NCBI RefSeq assembly: GCF_030435805.1 | Contig: NC_081291.1 | Location: 12,795,001-12,859,000, forward strand | DNA: 64,000 nt | Direction of reading: 5' to 3' | DNA from: Mustela lutreola | Taxonomy: Eukaryota; Chordata; Mammalia; Carnivora; Mustelidae | In this document: positions 20,200 through 30,480 of the stretch, in pieces | How positions within the stretch are numbered: position 1 is the first letter of the stretch | How the letters are laid out: each line of letters begins with the position of its first letter | Program-made: the position numbers and the translations under genes | Notes under the pieces: model-generated | Database searches by the model: none | What the model saw: the letters and a program-made list of their open reading frames with translations, nothing else | What the model was told of the DNA's origin: nothing

Positions 20200-20460
20200 C
20201 AATTTGTGCCTCAGTTTCCCTACGTGTAAAATCAGGATGGTTTGTGTAACAGGTGGCTGTTCCATGGATCATCTAATTTACATTAGATGATGTAATGTAA
20301 ATTAGATGTTAATGTAAATTAGATGATCCATGGAAATCCAAGGGAAGTATTAGCTGTTGTTAGCAGCAGCAGAAGCCCCATTTTATAGAAGAGGAAAGAG
20401 AAGGTCAGAGAAATCAAGCCACTTGCTGCAGGTCTCACAGCCTTGGAAGTGCCGGAGAGG
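20200..20460. repeat. MIR-type remnants flanking an inverted repeat
   Basis: GTGCCTCAGTTTCCCTACGTGTAAAAT (minus MIR) and CCCCATTTTATAGAAGAGGAAAGAG with AGGTCTCACAGCC (plus MIR) lie either side of the palindrome at 20261-20334. Confidence 0.6.
20261..20334. repeat. Perfect 25-base inverted repeat with 24-base loop
   Basis: Left arm 20261-20285 begins TCCATGGATCATCTAATTTA; right arm 20310-20334 is its exact reverse complement. The loop holds an extra copy of TAATGTAAATTAGATG (20293-20308). Confidence 0.95.
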
Positions 20461-20559
20461 GGCGTCAAACTTGCTAGGCTGGCTGGGGGAGAACAGGTTT
20501 TCCCAGCTGAGTCTGTCCTATTCCTCCCTGAGGTGCGGATTCTGTCAAGGATCACCCCA

Positions 20560-21060
20560 CTAGCAAACCCGGACCCACCGGCAATACCAGGAAACCCATT
20601 CTCTCTGGACGCTCTCTTAATAACTCTTGAATACCAAGGGTTGAGTTTATGGCTGGAGAATTGGGCAGTCGCTTGCTGCCCCCTGCAGGTAGAACTGAAA
20701 ATGTCAGTCCAGAGCCCTCCTTTGGCCTAACGCCGGGAGGCTTTGCTTCTCCCTCCTTCTCATTCCCTCAAAAGTCTTTGGCACAATTTGGGCAATAGCA
20801 GTCTACATTAAAATGCACAAATGTACGTAATCTTGGACTATGTAGTACAGTAGTATATAATACTACGGATTCAGGCCATTGCAAAAGTGAGCTGAGATTG
20901 TGGGCAAGTCGATGAGCGTTGGTTAGGGAGGGCCTCACTCAGCCTCAGAACACCCAGCCATTGAGGAAGGTGAGTGGAGGTAACTGGGGCCTTGTAAAGA
21001 GCTTCAAGACATTTTGATAATGTTGGAGCCTACACTGCGCTCCAGTGTCGGCGTGGAGTC
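20560..21060. other. Intergenic, nothing recognised
   Basis: Mixed-composition sequence between repeats; no splice-flanked coding stretch or repeat family recognised. Confidence 0.4.
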
Positions 21061-21160
21061 CCCTTGGGGGGGTGGCTCTCTCTCCCTATGCCCCTCCCCG
21101 CACTCACACGCTAGCTCACTCTCTCTAAAATAAATTTTAAAAATCTTTAGGAAAAAAAAG
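21060..21160 (+). repeat. Degenerate carnivore SINE
   Basis: CTCTCTCTCCCTATGCCCC... CTCTCTCTAAAATAAATTTTAAAAATC is the SINE 3' half; the head is lost. Confidence 0.6.
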
Positions 21161-21504
21161 ACAGTTTGCTAAATGAAAAACCGAGGACGTAAATAAAAGA
21201 ACATTGCACAGATATACAGATGTTGGCATATACACTTTTGTGCCAAAAAATATTAAAAATGAAATTGCGAATCATTTTGAAAAGAGGTAGGAAGAGATGT
21301 TTCTACTTTTTTTTTTCTTTTTCCTTTTAACCTTTTCCATACTGTGTGCTTTTCTTGAATGGAACGTATGCATGTGTGTATATATATTTTTAATGTCAGC
21401 AGAGGATTATGGAAGATTTGGAGTCTTCTCTGTTTCCCTTAGTATTAGCTCAACATACAAAAGCAAATCACAACATTCTGATAGGAAGAAGACCTAAAAT
21501 TCCA

Positions 21505-21640
21505 TTTTTTAAATTTATTTATTTAAGAGAGATATAGGAATCGGCAGAGGGAGAGAGAAAATCCCAAGCAGACTCCATGCTCATTGCAAAGCCTGACTCC
21601 AGGCTCAATCCCATGACCCTGTCAGGCAGATTACCTCCCT
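21505..21640 (-). repeat. Degenerate carnivore SINE (minus)
   Basis: TTTATTTATTTAAGAGAGATATAGG to CAGGCTCAATCCCATGACCCTG, then decays. Confidence 0.75.
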
Positions 21641-21772
21641 AGTGCTGATCAGAGAATTCCTGATTGACTGGTTTAAGATTTCATTTCTGAAGAGCCAAAA
21701 CTGTAATGAAATCAAGTCTGTGTTTGGCGATGTGGTGATTAGCATAAGGCATTTTGGGCCCATTGCCTTATT

Positions 21773-21993
21773 TTTTTTTTATTTTTTAAAGATTTTTAAT
21801 TAGTTTATTTATTTGAAGAGAGAGAGAGAGAGAGAGATCACAAGTAGGCAGAGGGGCAGACAGAGAGAGAGAGGAGGAAACAGTCTCCCTGCTGATCAGA
21901 GAGCCCAGTGTGGGGCTCTATACCAGGACTCTGGGATCATGACCTGAGCCAAAGGCAGAGGCTTTAACCTACTGAAACCACCCAGGTGCCCCA
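21773..21993 (-). repeat. Carnivore SINE (minus), mustelid-like subtype
   Basis: AAAGATTTTTAATTAGTTTATTTATTTG, a GAGAGAGA run, ATCACAAGTAGGCAGAGGGGCAG, and an end at ACCACCCAGGTGCCCC; CCTTATTT on both sides looks like the target duplication. Confidence 0.9.
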
Positions 21994-22438
21994 CCTTATT
22001 TATTTTTTTAGTGTGTGTTAGTCCCAGCTAAGGAAAAGGAGAGACTACTCTTTCCAGATCAAGTTCCAGACCTTCCACATATTGAATTGAGAACCATGTA
22101 CTACTTAAAGTGACAATAGTACCGTATATCACATAAACAATGAGAGAAAAGCTGGAAGGCCTGACAGCATTTTCATCCAGGGCCAGAGGAAGATGATCCA
22201 CGCTGAGAAATATAATGCCTAAAAGGAAAGAAGGAAAGAAAAATAGGAATGTTTCGGTTATGACAATAGCTCTGCTTATTCAATAAGCAAATTACTTATG
22301 CTATCAGGGAATGAAACACCCCAACTCATTGGAGCCCCAAGTGTTATGGCTCTGCTGGATCAGGGTTTTCAGTACATCCTATGCAGCTATTTTCTCTATC
22401 AAACCCTCAAAACAGAGTGGCTGAGACTCAACATTTTA

Positions 22439-22627
22439 AAAAAGATTTTATTTATTTATTTAGCAGAGAGAGGGAGAGAGACAGTGAGAGAGGGAACACA
22501 AGCAAGGGGAGTGGGAGAGGGAGATGCAGGCTTCCTGCTGATCAGGGAGCCCAATGCGGAACTCGATCCCAGGACCCTGGGATCATAACCTGAGTTGAAG
22601 GCAGATGCTTACCGACTGAGCCACCCA
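22439..22627 (-). repeat. Carnivore SINE (minus)
   Basis: Flanked by the perfect 15-base duplication AGACTCAACATTTTA at 22424-22438 and 22628-22642. Head end GAGCCACCCA. Confidence 0.95.
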
Positions 22628-22689
22628 AGACTCAACATTTTATAAAGAGAAAAATCAAACCTTGCTACTATTCTACTTAAGGTAACGAA

Positions 22690-23400
22690 GGCATCAGAAG
22701 TGAGCCCAAGAGAAATGAAACTTAGGTCCATACAAAGACTTATAGACTGATGTTCACAGCAGCTCCATTCATTAGGGCTCCAAAGTGGAAGAAACCCAAG
22801 TGCCCATGTACAGATAAGTGGATTTTTTAAAAAATTTAGTATATGTATACCGTGAAATAACACTCAGCAATACAAATGGAGTACTTTTATAACAAACTAG
22901 AGCGGAGCACCTGAGTGGCTCAGTTGGTTAACTGGCTGCCTTGGGCAGCACTGGACCCCATCTCTCTCTCTCTCTCTCTCTCAATAGCATGCTCTCTCTC
23001 AAACAAACAAACAAAAAATCTTTAAAAAACGGAAGAATTCCAAACACATTATGCTCATTGAAAGAACTCTAGCTCAAGAGATTGTATATAATTCCATGCA
23101 TATAGTATAATTCCATATATACGAAACTTTTACAAAAAACAAATCTAATCTACAGTGAGAGAGAACAGGTTCAGAGTTGCCTGCAGAGAACGGTGGGGTG
23201 GGCGTGGATGGTTAACTGGGAAAGAGAACAAGGGACTTTGTGGTGATGGGATGTTCTATGTCTTGAATGCAGAGGTGTGTAAACATGACAACATTCATCA
23301 AAAAGTACAATTAAAATGCATGCATTTTACTGTTTATAAATTATACCTCAATAGGATATATTTAATTTTTTTCTCAAATATGATTTACATGTACTTCGCA
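22690..23400 (+). repeat. L1 3' end fragment, split by a SINE
   Basis: ATGTTCACAGCAGCTCCATTCATTAGGGC, GTATACCGTGAAATAACACTCAGCAA and AATTATACCTCAATA are L1 3' text. A short SINE sits at 22907-23030. Confidence 0.8.
22907..23030 (+). repeat. Carnivore SINE with internal deletion (plus)
   Basis: GGAGCACCTGAGTGGCTCAGTTGG, CT run, AAACAAACAAACAAAAAATC; the middle is shortened. Confidence 0.85.
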
Positions 23401-23483
23401 TAATACCATCATTCACCAAGACCGGAAAAAACTAGTTAAGTACTGATTAGGTTCACAAAATTAGGTTATCTATTAAACTCTCA

Positions 23484-23600
23484 GGGGTGCCTGGCAGGCT
23501 CAGTCAGCAGAACATGACACTTGATCTTGGGGTTGTGAGCTCAAGCCCCAGCGTGGGGGTAAAGACTACCTAAAAATAAAACCTTAAAAACAAAACACTC
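23484..23600 (+). repeat. Carnivore SINE, old short form (plus)
   Basis: GGGGTGCCTGGCAGGCTCAG head, then GGGTTGTGAGCTCAAGCCCC and a tail in AAAATAAAACCTTAAAAA. Confidence 0.85.
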
Positions 23601-23689
23601 TCAAAATACAGCAGTAAAAGAGAACGGAACATCCCTGTGCACACAAAACACTCAAGAGAACACTGCAGTTTTAGGAACTGGGGATTCTG

Positions 23690-23905
23690 GGGCACCTGGG
23701 TGGCTCAACTGGTTGCACATCCCACTCCCTCGATTTCAGCTCAGGTCAAGATCCTGGGGTCTTGAGATCAAGCCCCACGTTGGGCTCCCCGTTAAGTGTG
23801 AGGTCAGCTTTAGAGTCTCTCTCCCTCTGCCACTTCCCCCACTAGCCATTAGCGTGGGCTCTCCCTCTCAAATAAATAAATATTAAAAAAAAAAAAAAAA
23901 AAAAA
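23690..23905 (+). repeat. Carnivore SINE (plus) with long poly(A)
   Basis: GGGGCACCTGGGTGGCTCAA start, AAATAAATAAATATT and about 20 A at the end. A purine-only GA-rich tract (to about 23970) follows directly. Confidence 0.92.
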
Positions 23906-24099
23906 GGATGAGGAATGAGGAGGAGGAAGAGAAGAAGAAGAAAGGAGGAGGAGGAAATGAGGAGCCCCTCAAAGGAGCTTCTTGGATCGAGGGGGCCCAA
24001 AGCCGGGCAAACCGAATGAGTGCATCCAACCGCAAGCGTGGCAGGACACTGCCTGCGAAGGATGAGGTCCACTCACACCCTCCAGGCCCCACCTACAAC

Positions 24100-24248
24100 C
24101 AGAAAGTGTGGTCCAGTTCCGGATGCCAAGAGCGCAGGCGCGCCTCCCAGCTCAACCAATCAAGAGGAAGTGAGGCGGGCGTTCGGACGTAAAGGGCGTA
24201 CGCAAACAGGAAGTGTGGCAGTTTACCTACAGAACGGCGAGCGGCATC
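24100..24248 (+). promoter_or_regulatory. FAM32A: FAM32A promoter region
   Basis: CpG-rich, TATA-less. It holds a CCAAT box (24156-24160), ETS-type GGAAGTG sites (24165-24171 and CAGGAAGTG at 24207-24215) and, overlapping the start codon, ATCATGGCGGC (24246-24256), which resembles a YY1 site. The transcription start is inferred at roughly 24200-24240. Confidence 0.65.
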
Positions 24249-24322
24249 ATGGCGGCCTACGAGCAAGTTCAAAAGGGGCCCCTGAAACTAAAAGGCGTTG
24301 CAGAGCTTGGCGTCACCAAGCG
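24249..24322 (+). CDS. FAM32A: FAM32A coding exon 1
   Basis: ATG at 24249; 24 codons plus two bases of Arg; donor GTGAGG. Confidence 0.95.
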
Positions 24323-27300
24323 GTGAGGCCCCGAGAGCCCCTCAGAAGTTTGTCTTCTGTCCCCTTAAGCCTCTTCTAGAGTCCCCAAGCTCTTTCTCCC
24401 TGATGCGCCCTCACCTCTCCCGCTTCTCCCCTCCCAGAAAGAAGAAAAAGAAGGACAAAGACAAGGCGAAACTCCTGGAAGCGATGGGAACGAGCAAAAA
24501 GAATGAGGAGGAGAAGAGGCGCGGTCTGGACAAACGAACCCCGGCCCAGGCGGCCTTCGAGAAGATGCAAGAGAAGCGGGTAAGGCCGGTGGGGAAGCTG
24601 GAGATGCTCCGCGCGGCAGGTCTGGGTCTCTGGAGGTGGATGGAGAGGCAGGGCCAGACGACTCGAAATTGGGGTCAGCCCGGGGTCTCTCGGAGGAGTG
24701 TGAGCGGTCAGAGAGACCTGGATTCCGAGAAGATGGTATCCACGGTTGGGGCAGTTCCGAGGTCAGGAAGAGCCTCTGGTCAGAGTGGACGGCAGAGAAG
24801 AAAGCTAGAGCTGGCATTGAAAGGCCAGAGCTGGGGGCTGGCTTTGGATTCCAGCGCAGTTGCTCATTTGCCCAGTGACAGGGCTAATGACTCCTCTTCT
24901 TTCTGCCTCAGTTTGTCTGTAAGGATCAGGATAGTGCTTTCTCCTAAAAGGGATGGGAACTTTAGATAAAGTCATCCAGATAAAGCATTTGGCACTCAGT
25001 CTGGCAAAGTCAGTCAGTGCTCCGTTGATGGTAGCTGTTGATATTAACTGGTGATGCTCCTGGCTATAAGTTTCCACAAAGTCTGTTTCCATGAGGACTT
25101 TGTTTGGCAGATTCAAATAGGTTGTGATTGTAACCTACGTCTGCTCCCATGAAGACGTTTGGCAGTGGTTGAGGTCATTTATGTTTGTTAAAACTTCAGG
25201 GTGTGCTGATGGCGGGGGGAAGTAGTGCTACCGGCATCTAGTGGGATGAGGCCCGGGATCCTGCTCAACATCCTACAGTCATCAAGACAGCATCCCCCAC
25301 AGCAAAAATGATCTGGCCCCAGATGTCAAGTGTCCAGGCTGAGAAACCCTAACCCTGATCTGGGTGATTTTGTCCAGTAACATCATAAAGAATTAACTCA
25401 TCACTCTCGGGCTTAGTTGAGTCATTTTTTTTTTAAATGGGGGTGGTAAGACTCACTGGCTTTGACGAGACCGACCTGGGTTCCATTCAGTCTCTACTGT
25501 TTCTTGGTGGTAGTATAACTCTGGGCAGGTTGGTTAACCTCCCACACCTCATTTTCTTCACCTGTAAAACGGGGGTGAAGTCCTTACCTAACAGGTTTGT
25601 GGTGAGAATTTAACAAGTGAATGCACTTAAGTTCCGTCCCTGAGGTTACAGTCCCAGGCTGGGCTGGGATGTTACTCCAGGAGCGAAAGCACGGTTGGGG
25701 AGAGTCACCATCAGGTGACTAGTAACGGAATAGAACAGTAATAGTGGAAGCAATGGAAAGTATCAGGTTTGGGATTGATTTTGGAGCAAGAACAGCAGAA
25801 TTAGGTGATGGACTGGGTGTGGACTGGGACATGAGGAATGAACAAGATTTTTGGTGGGATATACTGGGTAAATGAAGGTGCTATTTACTACAGTAGGAAG
25901 GATAGCAGGTAGAGCAGGCTTCTAAAGTGGGGAATCAAGACCTTGGTTTTAGAGAACACTTGAATGTTGAATGGCTGTTAGACATTCAAATGAAGGACTC
26001 TTGTGAACAGTTTGAGATCTGAATCTCCAGTTTGGAGGAGAGGTCTAGGCCTCTCTGGACCTTTACAAACGTTCTGGATTGCCATTGGACTGGGTGAGAT
26101 CCTCTGAGGAGGCACAGGGACAGAGATGAGGTCTAGAATCTGAAATTGCAAAGGATCACAGGAAAGAGGAAAACCAGGAGAGTGTGTCCTTAGCTGAGTG
26201 GAGAAAGTATGGGTGCCTGGGTGGATCAGTGGGTTAAAACCTCTACCTTAAGCTCGGGTCATGATCCCAGGGTCCTGGGATCGGGCCCTGAGTTGGGCTG
26301 TCTGCTCAGCCGGGAGCCTTCTTCCCCCTCTCTCTCTGCCTGCCTCTCTGCCTACTTGTGATCTCTGTATGTCAAATAGATAAATAAAATCTTTAAAAAA
26401 AAAAAAAAAAAAAAAGGGAAGGAGGAAGTGATCAACAGTATCAAGCTGCCGAGGGTCTTGTGGGGCGAGTACAGAGAGCCCTTAGTTGGAATGAGAAGGA
26501 AGAATGGCTGATTAGAGGGGATTGTGGGGTGGGTGGGGAAAGGCAGAGGTGGAGACAAGACCCAGAAATAACTCTTGGGAGATCTGTCAAGAGGAACAGA
26601 AATGAATCTGTAGCTAGACGGTGGTGGAAGGTCAAGGGGAGTTTTTTTGTTGCTGGCACTGAAAACTGGAAGTTCTGCAGTTGGTTTTGTTTTGACCCAG
26701 GAGAGAGATGGGGGAAAGTGTGGGCAAAGGTAGCTGGGATTGGGAAATGCGGATTCCTTTGTAGAAGGGTGTTTGATTGAGCGTAGTGAGCTTGAAGGCT
26801 GGACAGTTCTTGGAAGAAGGGCCCATGGGGCAGGGCCCCAGCCTGAAGGGATAGGGCTTGGCATCTCCAGTCTCATCACCCACTGCACAGGCTGGTCCTC
26901 ATTTTCTGTATCTGTGAAGTGGGATACCCTGTGAACTTGGTACATAAAGTGGGGAGAGGGAAGGCAGAGCCCTACTGAGTGCCTGGCATTGGTGACAACT
27001 GGTCAGGTCAGTGTGGCCTCTTATAAGGATGCACAGGCCTCACAGGGGCTCACAGCAGCAGGAAGAGAGGCAGGGATGGGAAAGCAGGTCAGCCAGGTGA
27101 GAGCCAACTGGATGCAGAGGAAGATGAGGTAGCAAATGAGATGGGGGGCGAAGGAGCAGCCAGGTGGTGGCTTACATGGTCTTCTGTGGGTTGGCTCGGC
27201 TTACCTGAAGAGTTCTCCGGCTTGCCTCGCTTGGAATCTGTGCAGTTAGATGGCAGCTGAGGTCGGAGCCCCAACTGGGCTGAAATGTCCAAGATAGTGT

Positions 27301-28604
27301 CACCATCACGCCTGATGCCTTGTTGCTCCTCCCATGGCCTCTCTCCCCACATGTCCTCTTATACTCCAGGTCCTTTCTCTCCAGTAAGGTCATCAGAATT
27401 CCTGCATGGTGGCTGGCTTCCAAGAACACACAAAGGCTGCCGGGTCTTACATCTTTGGCCCAGCACTGGCACTGCATTTTGTTAAGTAAATTGAGTCACA
27501 GGGCCATCCCAGAGTCATTGTGGCAGAGAACTGCACTAGGGCACCAATACCAGGCAGCATGGGTCACAGGGGGGGGGCACCAAAGTTGGCCATAGTCACT
27601 CAGTCAGTAAACATAGAGCCAAGTGCAGCCCCGGGTTTGTTGGGCTCTGTGTCCCGTGCTCTTCGCTCTTACGAGGTCCCATCCAGTTTTGGGAATGGTG
27701 TGGGGCAGGTCATGGTGGTACAAGATACACATTCCACAGTCACACTCATCGGGGCGATCTGGATCTTGGAGCCCTCATGGCACTGTGTCACCAGCACCTA
27801 CTTCCTTGAGCTCCTACCAGGTGTTGGGCCTTTCACCTTCCTCATTTTTCATCCTTCTTCAGACCCCATCTGAAACTTTCTGTTTCTGCAAAATGGGAAT
27901 GCAGTCAGTTGCCCGGGGCTGCAGGAAGCACACATACAGTTCCCAGCAGAGCCTGCTAAGGTCAGTGCTAGTACATTCCTTGCCACTCTGACTGAAGGGC
28001 AGTCGACCAGGGTTCCTGGTGGGACATATTGGGGGCTGGGCATCCTTGTTGGACCAGCCTGAGTAGAGTTAAGGGAGGGACAGCATGTACCTCCTGAGAC
28101 CTCCAGCTGTGCTAGGTATGAGAGCCAAGCTGGTAGGGGCTTCCATCTTCCACCCCATGCTGGCCTGGGCTGTGTCAAGTGTGTGAACTCACCTCCATTT
28201 CTCTCCTCTCTTCAGCAAATGGAAAGGATCCTAAAGAAAGCATCCAAAACCCACAAGCAGAGAGTGGAGGTAAGTTACATGTCCAGTGGGGAAGACCAGG
28301 CTATGTAGCCTGGCAGAGGGAGCCACTGGAGTGTTGGGGTGGGGGTACCCAGCAGAAACGACACCTCCCAGGGTCATTTAAGGATGAGCCCAGGGTTCAG
28401 GGCCAGGTGGCTTTGAGAGGAGGGCGCTCACAGAGGAGAGGCAGGATGTGGACAAGTGGGAGTGGGCAGTGCCACACGGCAGTAGTGCCCTGTCTGAGGC
28501 TATACTGATGTGGGTTTTCTTCTCGGCTTTCCCAGGATTTCAACAGACACCTGGACACCCTCACAGAGCACTATGACATTCCCAAAGTCAGCTGGACGAA
28601 GTAG
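24249..28604 (+). CDS. FAM32A: FAM32A, spliceosomal exon-ligation factor (complete)
   Basis: Four coding exons (24249-24322, 24438-24579, 28216-28269, 28536-28604) total 339 bases: 112 codons plus TAG, the human length. The protein starts MAAYEQVQKGPLKLKG, followed by a Lys-rich stretch (RKKKKKDKDKAK, residues about 25-36), a charged helix (KKNEEEKRRGLDKRTPAQ) and the highly conserved C-terminus HYDIPKVSWTK. Residue 2 is Ala where I recall Glu in human. Known role: in human postcatalytic spliceosomes FAM32A is a metazoan-specific factor whose C-terminal tail reaches into the active site and helps dock the 3' splice site for exon ligation; it is nuclear. The ATG sits in ATCATGGCGG, a good start context, immediately downstream of a CpG-rich promoter. 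No defect seen. Confidence 0.97.
24438..24579 (+). CDS. FAM32A: FAM32A coding exon 2
   Basis: Acceptor CCTCCCAG, donor GTAAGG; encodes the Lys-rich stretch to FEKMQEKR. The frame stays open well into intron 2, so retention would give a longer, different tail. Confidence 0.95.
25190..25355 (-). mobile_element. MER5-type hAT MITE remnant in FAM32A intron 2
   Basis: TAGTGCTACCGGCATCTAGTGGG, AACATCCTACAGTCATCAAGACAGC and CCAGGCTGAGAAACCCTA read as the complement of MER5A. Confidence 0.75.
25410..25640 (-). repeat. MIR SINE remnant in FAM32A intron 2
   Basis: GGTAGTATAACTCTGGGCAGGTTGGTTAACC and TTCACCTGTAAAACGGGGGTGAAG are MIR core text. Confidence 0.75.
25690..26900 (-). repeat. L2 LINE coding-region remnant (antisense), split by a SINE
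   Basis: GGATTGATTTTGGAGCAAG, CTGTTAGACATTCAAATGAAGG, CATTGGACTGGGTGAGATCC, AAACCAGGAGAGTGTGTCC and GTGATCAACAGTATCAAGCTGC follow the order of antisense L2 reverse-transcriptase sequence. No reading frame survives. The SINE at 26211-26416 interrupts it. Confidence 0.7.
26211..26416 (+). repeat. Carnivore SINE (plus)
   Basis: GGGTGCCTGGGTGGATCAG head, GGTCCTGGGATCGGGCC, CT-rich middle with CTACTTGTGATCTCTG, about 20 A tail. Inserted into the L2 remnant. Confidence 0.93.
26900..28215 (+). other. FAM32A intron 2, distal part
   Basis: No exon-like stretch with flanking splice sites and no confident repeat. Some short ORFs on both strands look like chance. Confidence 0.4.
28216..28269 (+). CDS. 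FAM32A: FAM32A coding exon 3
   Basis: Acceptor TCTCTTCAG, donor GTAAGT; 18 codons QMERILKKASKTHKQRVE. Confidence 0.95.
28536..28604 (+). CDS. FAM32A: FAM32A coding exon 4
   Basis: Acceptor TTTCCCAG; DFNRHLDTLTEHYDIPK then VSWTK and TAG at 28602-28604. Carries the active-site tail. Confidence 0.95.
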   Translation, partial: DFNRHLDTLTEHYDIPKVSWTK

Positions 28605-28770
28605 CCTCCCCACCCAGGGTATGGAGTGGCATCAAGGGGAAGTGGAAGGCAAAATTGGGGTTATGTTTGGTGCCTTTGGTCTTTTCTAGAAACATACTTT
28701 TACACACACTCTTGTGTCTTCTACTGAGACAAGTGCTTTCCAAAGCAGTATGCCCTCTTTCTGGAACATG

Positions 28771-28776
28771 ATTAAA
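28771..28776 (+). terminator. FAM32A: FAM32A proximal poly(A) signal ATTAAA
   Basis: ATTAAA 167 bases past the stop, followed by T-rich and GT-rich sequence. A distal AATAAA at 29675-29680 could end a longer 3' UTR of about 1.1 kb; I cannot tell which is preferred. Confidence 0.6.
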
Positions 28777-29674
28777 GTAATAAGACTGTCCTTTTACTCT
28801 ATTTTGGTTTGTCAGTAGCACAAACGATAAACCTTTTTAGTTTGGACTGGAAATTTTTGCAAGTTTACCCAGAGATTAAGGTTATTTCTGTGTGTCACAG
28901 AAAAGTGTCTTTACCTCCCAAGTTGCATCTAACTCTGACAGTCAGCCAGCTCAGCTCTCTTTCCCCGGATGAAACAGACTCCAGAAGATGAGGAGCCTAT
29001 GCCCCCACGGGGCCCTGCGTGAGCTGTCCTCCCAAGCTTCCTCTAGCTTGGGGCTTAGGCTGTTCCTTCCAGAGCCTAAGGAAGCCGCTTGAACCTTCAT
29101 GGCCTTCAGAATGCCTCCCCAGCCACGTCGTTTGTGAGACAATGTAGTTTGGGAAGTGGAACGACTGTCTAAGGCAAGAATGGGATGCATGCCTTGTCCC
29201 TATCTGAGCCTGTGGCTGGCATGCAGCCTCTTCCCCTGGTGTCTCTGTTCCAGACATGTCTAGAGGGTGTTGCCAGGGCAGACATCACTAATCAAGCATG
29301 GCATCCCTTTGTAATAGAACCCTGACACAACCTGCCATACTACCCTTGACCCTGGGCTCTAACCATCCCCTGGGTTTGTTCAGAGTTGGCACATGACATG
29401 TAGCCCGCTTGGCCTTTCTGGCCTAAGGACACCTCAGGAGTGACAGGACCTGTGCTGGGCAGAGCCCCAGCACAGACAGTGCAGTCAAAGGAGAGGACCC
29501 AGATCCTGGTGCTGGAGAGCCATGATCTCTGAGGACCTACTGGTACCCTACTTGCTGAGGATCAAACTGCATATACTATTGGGAGGAAGACTCTGTTGAC
29601 CTAGGTAGTGACAGAACAGCAAAGTCAAAAGAGAAAAACCAAGTGTTGTGTTTGAGGCTGTCACCTATGAATGG

Positions 29675-29680
29675 AATAAA
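29675..29680 (+). terminator. FAM32A: FAM32A possible distal poly(A) signal AATAAA
   Basis: AATAAA in GGAATAAAGC, with T- and GT-containing sequence 50-60 bases on. 28605-29700 has no repeat that I recognise, which fits a retained 3' UTR. Confidence 0.5.
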
Positions 29681-30289
29681 GCAAAAAAATAGTTATTAAA
29701 CAGAAGTCTGAGTGTCTTAATTAAAAGTGGTTTGATTATCACTAGAAACACTGCTTTTTGGGTTATTGCACCTGTAGAATGTGGATGCTACAAAGTGACC
29801 ATTCATCCTCAACTTGGAAGAAATTAGGTGACATATTTTTCCACCTGTGGCTTGGCAGCCCACCTGAGAGTCCACTCATTAGTAGTGGCTCTTTGGGGCA
29901 GGTTCCCCCTCTGCCTAGCAGAAAGGCACTTGGAGGGCTTTTTCATCCACAAGCCAGCAGCTGGGGTTTGTGAGCATGTTGGGATGCTGTGAAAAGCCAT
30001 CGTCAGTATGCTGGAAGACAGATCCTCCACTTCTCTGCCTACCTAATCAAAGCTGAAGGACTTAAAACAGCAGGATTTCTCTTCTGTGGGTTGACTGCTG
30101 GGCTGGACGGTTCTACGCCATGTGGTATAGTTCTGTGTCACTGTGTTAATTTGCCTGGGGATTAGAAAGTCTAAGGTGGCATCTATGCCTTCTTCAGAAT
30201 CTCTGTGTATTCTCTCGTTGGCCAACACAAGTCACATTTGGCAGACCCAGTGAGGGAGAGAACTCCATGGCCACGCATACCAGGAGACG

Positions 30290-30480
30290 TTCTTGATTCA
30301 GGCCATCACTGTTCTACCACAACATTTCTCGAGCTCTTGTGGATGTTAGACTCCTGGGAGCATTGGGAGCATTAAGAACCACTGATGCTTCCTGGGGTGG
30401 GGTTGTCACTGAGATTTTTCAGAGCTCCTCAGATAACCCTAATAGGCAGCAAAGTTTGAGAAGCCCTGGTCTGCCACATC
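30290..30480. mobile_element. Old hAT-type MITE remnant
   Basis: TGGATGTTAGACTCCTGGGAGC, AAGAACCACTGATGC and AAAGTTTGAGAAGCCCTGGTCT resemble the ends of short hAT-derived elements of the MER group. Subfamily unclear. Confidence 0.5.
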
